Positions 1 to 4,508 of a stretch of 5,172 nt of DNA are shown here, piece by piece. Made by a program: the position numbers and the translations under genes. The stretch is taken from the NCBI GenBank assembly GCA_002322525.1, contig DCOU01000031.1, positions 1-5,172 on the forward strand, given 5' to 3'. Each line of letters begins with the position of its first letter. The first letter of the stretch is position 1. Below the pieces are notes generated by a model. The model made no database searches. It had not been told where the DNA came from and saw only the letters and a program-made list of their open reading frames with translations. Origin of the DNA: Candidatus Omnitrophica bacterium UBA1562. Lineage in GTDB: Bacteria > Omnitrophota > Gorgyraeia > Gygaellales > Profunditerraquicolaceae.

Positions 1-78
1 CACCCTCTCCTCAGGCTTGCCTCTGGTTAAAATAATCAGCTTTGGCTTGCCCCATTTTTTCTTCAATTCTCTCTCCAT
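1..78 (-). CDS. RiPP-like precursor peptide 2, leader part (3' end off window)
   Basis: This small gene reads leftward from ATG 78-76 and runs off the window after 26 codons. The start is set by GAGGT at 85-89, six bases upstream. The visible part is a charged leader, MERELKKKW followed by GKPKLIILTRGKPEERV, with no signal peptide. It nearly matches the leader of the peptide at 2446-2639: of the 18 codons from Trp9 to Val26, only one changes the amino acid (Gly10 here, Ser there). By analogy the Cys-containing core should lie just beyond the edge. It is the next gene downstream of the rSAM/HprK-like fusion, so it is probably a second substrate of that enzyme. I do not recognise a named family. 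The precursor role is inferred from size, leader conservation and position next to an rSAM/SPASM gene. Confidence 0.7.
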   Translation of the reverse strand, partial: MERELKKKWGKPKLIILTRGKPEERV

Positions 79-120
79 CTTGCTACCTCATATTCATTTC
101 GTTAATTTGTGTTGCACTAC

Positions 121-126
121 ATTATA
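121..126 (-). promoter_or_regulatory. Possible -10 box for precursor peptide 2
   Basis: On the minus strand this reads TATAAT, a perfect sigma70 -10 hexamer, about 42 bases upstream of the ATG at 78. There is no good -35 hexamer at 16-18 bases spacing; the distal side of the inverted repeat at 141-201 occupies that area. It could give the second precursor its own transcript, but without a -35 it may be chance in A/T-rich DNA. Confidence 0.35.
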
Positions 127-140
127 AGCGTTTGCACGAA

Positions 141-201
141 CGGAGTAGCAGCCGAAAGGCTGCGCAAAGAAGGTGGACGCGGCCTTTCGGCTGCTACTCC
201 G
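141..201. repeat. Long perfect inverted repeat in spacer (REP/MITE-like hairpin)
   Basis: The arms 141-160 and 182-201 are perfect 20-base reverse complements. Adding one T-G wobble and three more pairs gives a 24-pair stem with a 13-base loop (165-177). A second fold competes with it: 148-163 is its own hairpin with a six-pair stem and a GAAA tetraloop. No T-run follows on either strand, so it is not a standard intrinsic terminator. It lies between the fused maturase gene (ends 247) and the second precursor (starts 78), where it could protect the mRNA 3' end, attenuate transcription, or simply be a dispersed palindromic repeat. Confidence 0.85.
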
Positions 202-246
202 GCTATTAAGAACTTCTTTGACAAGGCACTACTTATCTGGACAGCA

Positions 247-2200
247 TTACAACTGCCTCAAGACATCCACTGCCCTCCCGCTCTTGTCAAACTCAAGCAC
301 ATAACAAGGAACTTCTGTACCAATTTTATCAACTAAGGCAAGTGTCTTCTCCCACCAATCAACAGTTACAAATGGCTTTATCAGGCAGGACAATAGCCCT
401 TTAGTTATTTCTTTTTTATCCTCTAGCGGTATAATCCGATTCTCATCGGATTTCTCCAAAAACATAATTGCCTTTAAGGCCGCGGAATTTGCTGATACAT
501 CCGGCACGTCCCCATGGCTCCAGGTGCCGTAAATATTAAAATCGCCTGCTTGTTTGCGCACAATAATGCGGTCATCGCAGAGTATCTCGGCCTTGCCTTT
601 TAGCATTGTTGCCATCGTAGATTTTCCTGCCTCAGAATGGCCTACAAAAAGTAACCCTTTGCCTTCAAAATTCACGCCGCAGGCATGTAAATAACATCCA
701 TTTCTATCAGCTAAAATCCGGCCAAGGAGTATCTGGTCCGAAGGAAACATAGTCAGAGAGTGTAAATTCCCTTTTAAGAATGTTCCTTCCTTATCATTAT
801 AAATTTTGGCCCTGGTATGACTGGAGTTAAATGTTACAACGCGGTGCAGGCTTTTATCCCCCTGAGTCGGAGAAATCCCCAAATAAATCCATGAGCCGTT
901 ATTTTTATATATTGCCCAGGGGGCCTTGCGATAAACCTCTTTGCCGAAATCTTTGCCGTCTAAATCCGGCAGAGAAAAATGATGCCGGATATAAATCGTA
1001 TCTTCTCCCGGCCCATTAACCTCAAATTGTTTAAATTTTGGGTGGAAAGTTTGCTCATTTATAGGCAAATCAGATTCAACCTGCACTGTTATATCAGCGA
1101 TTTTAAAGTAACGCCTGTGATTCTTTTGCCAGTTTTCTTTGAATTTACGGTTTTCTTTAGCCACAGCGCAGAGGTATTCTATTTTTTTATTAAAATCCCG
1201 GTGCTCAAGGTAAGCGTAAACCGGACAGATTCTACAGTCCTTACACAAATCGCAGGTGCCGCAATTTTTCTTGTATTCTTCTGTAATTTTAATTTTAACT
1301 GCTAAAGAGGGGATAAAATTCTCCCAACAGTCCTGGAAACTCCCCTTTCTTAAATCATAACGCATTTCATCATCTTTAATAAAACAGCAGAAAGTCATTT
1401 TTCCATAGGGGTCAATATGAAAATCGCGCCGGGTATTTATGCAGGAAGAAAAAAGGTGGCCGTTGTCCGCGGCTTGGTAACAATTGCTCCTCTCTTCCTT
1501 AAACCATTCCTCATAGGACAGATCCGGCTTATCTAATTCAACTGCTTCTTTAGGCGCTAACCTCTGACGGGTTATTTCCGCGTTTCTTTCCCTGTCACCA
1601 CAAGCTGAAAGATAAAGCCAACTGGCGCCAATTCTATAATGCTTGCTTAAAGATTCAGCCAACTTCATCATATCCTTAAACTGGTGATAATTATCTTTCA
1701 TCGGGATAAGCTGAACAATAAAGCCCGCCCCTGCCTCTTTCAAATATCTGAAACCCCGCATAGTCTGCTCAAATGAACCGGGGTTGCGGGTGACATGATC
1801 GTGGATATCAGCCGTAGCGCCATAAAGGGCTATCATTTTAGTGCCTTTTCTTTTTAAGGACTTGGCTATTTCAGGTGTAATCAAGGCGCCGTTAGTATTT
1901 ATGGAATATGAGCCAGAATGGTTGGTAATATAATCAAATATCTCTAAAAAAATCAGGCCTTAGCATTGGTTCGCCGCCAGAAATAGACCACTTGCGGCAG
2001 CCCATTGCTTTTGCCTCATCAACAACGCCTTTTATTTCTTCGAAAGAAAGTTCGTCTTTCTTTTCCTGAGATTCAGGCGGAATCCTTAACCAGCAGTGCC
2101 GGCAGTTATTGTTACAGCGGTAGGTTAAGTCAATACTGCCTTCTAAGGGTAGGCGAGGTAAATTGTTTATTTTTACTTTTTCCAGATACTCTTCTGCCAT
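247..2200 (-). CDS. rSAM/SPASM maturase fused to HPr-kinase-like domain (one frameshift)
   Basis: Corrected for one extra base, this is a 650-residue protein. Residues 1-340 are a radical SAM/SPASM enzyme: the CX3CX2C cluster motif is Cys29, Cys33, Cys36, and a GGEP motif sits at 75-78. SPASM cysteines include 253, 271-272, a run at 313, 316, 319, 322 and 325, and 344. Residues about 360-650 resemble an HprK/SCHR-type kinase: Walker A GHSEAGKST at 520-528 and an Asp pair at 542-543. The expected role is leader-guided peptide modification in the cytosol, with possible ATP-dependent phosphorylation by the second domain. The frame breaks in the A7 run at 1946-1952 (T7 on the coding strand); T6 restores GAT TTT TTA GAG and joins both halves, with no other stop. 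ATG 2200 begins MAEEYLEKV, which looks family-like, but no clear SD precedes it. A TTG start at 2272 would add 24 residues encoded inside a repeat and is unlikely. The gene lies between two precursor-like genes. Confidence 0.85.
1946..1952 (-). other. Frameshift site in homopolymer of the fused maturase gene
   Basis: The coding strand has seven T residues here. Read as is, the upstream part ends at a TGA soon after PDFF-R-D-I. With six T residues it continues PDFLEIFDYI and then SINTNG, as expected for an rSAM domain after GGEP. The site could be a sequencing or consensus error, a recent inactivating indel, or a slippage-prone switch. Confidence 0.85.
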
Positions 2201-2223
2201 ATCTAAGAAATAAGATACTATCG

Positions 2224-2363
2224 AAATAACCAATAACCAAGAAACAAGCTCCAAACAAATTCCAATATCCAATAACCAATCACCAAACCACAGTTTTTAT
2301 TTGGTTATTTGAATTTGGTTATTGGTCATTGTTTGGTTATTGTTTCTTGGAGCTTGGTTATTT
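2224..2363. repeat. Imperfect palindromic spacer repeat rich in CCAATAACCAA words
   Basis: The outer arms 2224-2257 and 2330-2363 are 34 bases each and are reverse complements except for two three-base blocks. TAA in one arm corresponds to GCT in the other, and vice versa at the second block. The inside (2258-2329) is full of further CCAATAACC/GGTTATTGG words that can also pair. The transcript could fold into a large A/U-rich hairpin between precursor 1 and the maturase gene, which might lower maturase expression relative to precursor. Translation through it yields low-complexity hydrophobic residues, so the N-terminal extension of the maturase starting at 2272 is probably not real. I think similar repeats are dispersed in some candidate-phylum genomes, but cannot confirm it here. 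Confidence 0.8.
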
Positions 2364-2364
2364 A

Positions 2365-2413
2365 CTAATTTGTCTCACGTGTAACATTTTAGGTCGGACC
2401 TATTTTGTCTCAG
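2365..2413. repeat. Direct repeats flanking a short palindrome, possible IS-end remnant
   Basis: The 15-base words at 2365-2379 and 2399-2413 match at 13 positions and share the core TTTGTCTCA. Between them lies the palindrome AGGTCGGACCT at 2391-2401. On the minus strand the segment from about 2385 begins TGTTACACGTGAGACAAA, which resembles a transposon end with repeated transposase-binding words. No transposase gene and no second end are visible. It could equally be an operator or part of an RNA structure after the precursor stop codon at 2446. Confidence 0.5.
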
Positions 2414-2445
2414 GGTCAAATCCCAAGGGACCAAGGAATAGTGGC

Positions 2446-2639
2446 CTACGTGCCCCCGTAGGCATCGCAGAGCACTGTGCAGTTGGTAGGGACATCTGTT
2501 CGGCACATATCATAGCCCATGTCTGGCCCATCTGTTCCGCCGACTTTGCACTGGCTTAGCACCCTCTCCTCGGGTTTTCCCCTGGTTAAAATAATCAGCT
2601 TCGGCTTGCTCCATTTTTCTTTTTGTTTTCCTCTTGCAT
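2446..2639 (-). CDS. RiPP-like precursor peptide 1 (Cys-rich core, one frameshift)
   Basis: With one base restored this encodes 64 residues: a lysine-rich start MQEENKKKKWS, the conserved block KPKLIILTRGKPEERV, then a core starting at about LSQCKVGGTDG and ending CTVLCDAYGGT. The core has four cysteines (31, 46, 54, 58) and many Gly, Thr and Asp residues, as expected for a substrate of an rSAM/SPASM maturase. The start is fixed by a strong SD, AAGGAGG at 2646-2652, six bases before ATG 2639-2637. From that ATG the frame as written stops after 14 codons. The conserved leader lies in the -1 frame, which has no usual start codon. The T5 run at 2614-2618 is T6 in the other copy (55-60), so a missing base there explains the break. 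The gene sits 50 bases after the MNT gene and 245 bases before the fused maturase gene. The family and final product are unknown to me. Confidence 0.75.
2614..2618 (-). other. Frameshift site in precursor peptide 1
   Basis: On the coding strand five A residues precede TGG; the paralogous leader at 55-60 has six. Adding one A joins the well-supported ATG (2639) to the conserved KW.KPKLIILTRG frame. Without it only a 14-residue peptide, ending in ASRS, is made. Confidence 0.85.
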
Positions 2640-2645
2640 CAAAGG

Positions 2646-2652
2646 CCTCCTT
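2646..2652 (-). promoter_or_regulatory. Strong Shine-Dalgarno site of precursor peptide 1
   Basis: AAGGAGG lies six bases upstream of ATG 2639. It is a near-perfect anti-16S match, fixes the precursor start, and so shows that the conserved leader is out of frame as written. It fits high-level translation of a small substrate peptide. Confidence 0.85.
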
Positions 2653-2689
2653 GGTTAATTTACCCAGCCCTTCACGAAATTCTATTTTG

Positions 2690-3049
2690 TTACACTAACC
2701 TTATCCCTTTTACAGCCTCAACAAAGAAACGATTATCTTCGGCAAGAGCTGAACTTAGTTCCTTGCGGGTTTTTACCAACACATCTACCGGCACAGGGGC
2801 CTCTAAAAATTCCAGAATAAACTCATCCTGCCTGTCTATCATCCTGCGATGTTCATCTGAAACCACTACCAGCACGTCGGCATCGCTGTGTATTCCGGCA
2901 CTGCCTTTGGCAAAAGAACCGAATAAGTAAACTGTTTCTATGTTCTTATTTTTCTTAGCTAAGTTTAAGGCTATATCTTTTAATTCCCCGATAATCTCTT
3001 GTTCGTTAATAAATCTGGGCTTTGACGAAGGAAAGAATATCTTCTGCAT
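2690..3049 (-). CDS. Minimal nucleotidyltransferase (MNT) of a HEPN/MNT pair
   Basis: This 119-residue protein has the DNA polymerase beta-like MNT signature. GSFAKGSAGIHSDAD at 44-58 supplies the GS-X10-DXD motif (Asp56, Asp58), and Asp89 in PVDVLV is the likely third metal-binding carboxylate, so the active site looks intact. Characterised MntA partners of HEPN proteins act as antitoxins by adding AMP groups to the HEPN toxin; that role is inferred here from family and pairing. The start ATG 3049 has a good SD, AGGAGG at 3059-3064. The gene overlaps the 3' end of the HEPN gene by 44 bases in another frame, which suggests tight translational coupling. The stop is 50 bases upstream of precursor 1, so read-through into the RiPP-like genes is possible. 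A solitary nucleotide-transfer role outside toxin-antitoxin biology remains an alternative. Confidence 0.88.
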   Translation of the reverse strand: MQKIFFPSSKPRFINEQEIIGELKDIALNLAKKNKNIETVYLFGSFAKGSAGIHSDADVLVVVSDEHRRMIDRQDEFILEFLEAPVPVDVLVKTRKELSSALAEDNRFFVEAVKGIRLV

Positions 3050-3398
3050 ACCTTATTGCCTCCTGCGCCTCTTTCTCTGTGTAATAATCTGCTGAAGCCC
3101 CTGCAGCAAATCCATTGGGGTAACGCGTAAGAATATAAAGTTTATCCAGATAGACTGCTTTATTTAACAGTCCCCTGTCTATCTTTATTTTATCCTGTGG
3201 CAGTTCTTTAAGCAACTTAACCACCACATGGCCCCAGCCTTCACCACCCAAAAAATCATAAAGCGCCTTCAGAGATTTTTCTGCGCATTGTTGACTGGCA
3301 AAACACGACCAATTATAGTCTCTCATCCCAAGTGATTTCTTGGCGTGTTCTAAATCGCTTTCTGCCTGGGCCAGCCAGTCCTTAAAACGTTTTCCCAT
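3006..3398 (-). CDS. HEPN-domain protein paired with MNT
   Basis: This 130-residue, all-alpha-looking protein carries the HEPN hallmark CFASQQCAEKSLKAL at about 32-46 and a later RYPN segment at 92-95 followed by an acidic ASADYYTEKEAQEAI stretch. HEPN/MNT pairs usually act as toxin-antitoxin or phage-defence modules in the cytosol. I see no RX4-6H motif of the RNase-active HepT type: the only histidines are His18 and His57, and neither has an Arg at the required distance. It may therefore belong to the HEPN branch that acts as a binding partner of the nucleotidyltransferase and not as a classic RNase. The start ATG 3398 has GAGGT at 3403-3407 four bases upstream. The gene follows a good promoter at 3524-3552 and overlaps the MNT gene by 44 bases. 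Intact, no frameshift. Confidence 0.88.
   Translation of the reverse strand: MGKRFKDWLAQAESDLEHAKKSLGMRDYNWSCFASQQCAEKSLKALYDFLGGEGWGHVVVKLLKELPQDKIKIDRGLLNKAVYLDKLYILTRYPNGFAAGASADYYTEKEAQEAIRYAEDILSFVKAQIY
3059..3064 (-). promoter_or_regulatory. Shine-Dalgarno site of the MNT gene, inside the HEPN gene
   Basis: AGGAGG lies nine bases before ATG 3049 and within the HEPN coding sequence. It supports the overlapping start, giving the MNT gene its own ribosome entry besides any coupling to HEPN translation. Confidence 0.75.
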
Positions 3399-3449
3399 AA
3401 TTACCTCGCTTTCTAATCATAAACTGTAACTCCACAATCCGCCCCCCAG

Positions 3450-3471
3450 AAAAAGGCAAAGTAAACTTTGC
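3450..3471 (-). terminator. Weak hairpin plus T-run in the HEPN leader (possible terminator/attenuator)
   Basis: The arms 3456-3462 and 3465-3471 are perfect seven-base reverse complements (GCAAAGT and ACTTTGC). On the minus strand the stem is followed by C and five T residues (3454-3450). The stem is short and A/T-rich, so termination would be inefficient. It lies after the rSAM/SPASM gene (ends 3549) but downstream of the predicted promoter at 3524-3552, so it could attenuate the HEPN/MNT transcript as well as end the upstream one. Confidence 0.4.
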
Positions 3472-3523
3472 AACTACAACTATAGCTTTTATATCTTCCT
3501 ATACTATTAAGCTATTCAAATCA

Positions 3524-3552
3524 ATGATATATTAAAATATAGTGGATGTCAA
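3524..3552 (-). promoter_or_regulatory. Sigma70-type promoter for the HEPN/MNT genes
   Basis: On the minus strand a perfect -35 TTGACA (3552-3547) is separated by 17 bases from the -10 TATCAT (3529-3524). Transcription would start near 3517, giving a leader of about 120 bases before the HEPN ATG at 3398. The -35 overlaps the TGA stop of the upstream rSAM/SPASM gene, so the pair can be transcribed independently of it. Confidence 0.75.
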
Positions 3553-4467
3553 ACTAAAATCCCCTTTAATGAAGGTAAATGCAATGCATCGCAAACCTTG
3601 CATATCTCTGTACAATTTCTATCTCCTTTCAATAAATAACTCCTTATGCTTCTAAATTCATCAGAAAACCATATATCCTTAAGATTAGCTTCTCTAGCGT
3701 TTCCCATTTTAACACGCCATAGGCCATCAGCACAGCATAAAGGGACTGTTCCGTCATATCCTACGACCATCTCCATTAAGGGCCTCAGACAAATAAGGTT
3801 TAATGCCTTTTTTAAAAGGAATTCGGCATTAGGGCTTTGGCCTGCGCGGTTTCCAAAAAAGTCATTCTTAAGTCTATAATCAATTATGACCTCGCCTCTA
3901 ATTAAAGATAAATCCTTTATTACATCCCTCACGGAAGGGATCAATTCGTGCTCATCATTATAATTATCTATTATTATCCTATTCAAGCCCGCATCAAACA
4001 GCTGATTTGCCAATTTTATATCTATAAGAATGCCGTTTGTATATAAATAAAAATAATTGGTGTTCAATAAACCCCTCGCTCTTTTGTATCCAGGAAACCA
4101 ATCTTTTATCCAAAAGCGGCTCGTTATTGCAATGAAACCCCACGCTCCCTTTAAAAGAAATGTCTTTTAATTCTTTTAATATCTTTGCATACAAATCCTC
4201 TGACATGAAATTTCCAGGTTTTCTTGCCCCGGCTTTAGAAGACACGGGACAAAAAATACAATCGTTATTGCAATAAGACACAGTCTCGATAAAAATTTTT
4301 TTGAATATCCCTCCCTTATCATATCTCACTGTCATATGTTTAATAAAAATCTCTTTTAATTTAAGATATTTTACCAAAGATAAAGGATTGGTATATATCC
4401 ACCTCCTTATTTTTGATTTAACCCGACAAATATATCTATTATTATTGCGTATCTTAATACGCGCCAT
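3549..4467 (-). CDS. rSAM/SPASM-domain protein (one frameshift)
   Basis: After removing one base this is a 305-residue radical SAM protein. The cluster motif CX3CX2C is Cys66, Cys70, Cys73 (YCNNDCIFC), and the usual GGEP position reads CNNEP. The C-terminal half has a TNG strand motif, IDNYND, an NRAG segment and a SPASM-like region: Cys226, Cys244-245 (VPLCCADG), a GN-to-IW stretch, and Cys285, Cys289, Cys292 with final CKVCD. This layout resembles rSAM/SPASM proteins of peptide- or surface-polymer-associated clusters. The substrate is unknown, and no precursor is seen next to it. The start ATG 4467 is chosen over GTG 4476 because AAAGGTG (4474-4480) lies six bases before it as an SD. The frame changes between about 4071 and 4085: dropping one A from an A4 run or one G from a G4 run gives LLNTNYFYLYTNG. 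The gene diverges from the nucleotidyltransferase-like gene at 4509. Confidence 0.82.
4071..4085 (-). other. Probable frameshift site in the second rSAM gene
   Basis: Upstream sequence reads NNEPLLDKRLVSWIQK in one frame; downstream sequence reads NTNYFYLYTNGILID in the next. Removing one base, from T4 at 4082-4085 or C4 at 4071-4074 (plus-strand view), joins them. Which run is responsible cannot be decided here. The upstream frame otherwise ends in an unlikely tail, IYKRHSYRY. Confidence 0.75.
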
Positions 4468-4471
4468 TTCA

Positions 4472-4500
4472 TTCACCTTTGTCTTTTTTTATGCTATAAT
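4472..4500 (+). promoter_or_regulatory. Extended -10 promoter reading rightward into the nucleotidyltransferase-like gene
   Basis: The -35 TTCACC (4472-4477, four of six matches) is 17 bases from a perfect TATAAT at 4495-4500, with a TG at 4492-4493 making an extended -10. A start near 4507 leaves almost no leader before ATG 4509, so a leaderless mRNA is predicted. The -35 overlaps the start and SD of the divergent rSAM gene, so the two genes may interfere with each other. Confidence 0.65.
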
Positions 4501-4508
4501 CAGCTATT

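Noticed and set aside
141..201. Intrinsic terminator after the maturase gene
   Set aside because: The stem is strong but no T-run follows on the minus strand; the downstream sequence is TTCGTGCAAACGC.
979..1305. Plus-strand open frame of 108 codons inside the maturase gene
   Set aside because: It is the antisense shadow of the SPASM region of the fused gene, with no SD or recognisable domain.
2201..2272. N-terminal extension of the fused maturase from TTG 2272
   Set aside because: The 24 extra residues are encoded by the palindromic repeat (words such as LELVSWLLVI), the start is a TTG without an SD, and ATG 2200 gives a family-like MAEEYL beginning.
2301..2360. CRISPR-like array from the repeated GGTTATTGG words
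   Set aside because: Words are short, irregularly spaced and occur in both orientations; no unique spacers of constant length and no cas gene.
2329..2559. Plus-strand open frame of 76 codons across the spacer and precursor 1
   Set aside because: It is antisense to the precursor and the repeat, has no SD, and shows no domain-like composition.
3006..3398. Calling the HEPN gene hepT and its partner mntA by name
   Set aside because: The HepT-type RX4-6H motif is missing, so the named pair cannot be asserted from the sequence.
4468..4476. GTG 4476 as the start of the second rSAM gene
   Set aside because: That GTG is part of the AAAGGTG Shine-Dalgarno site that serves ATG 4467.
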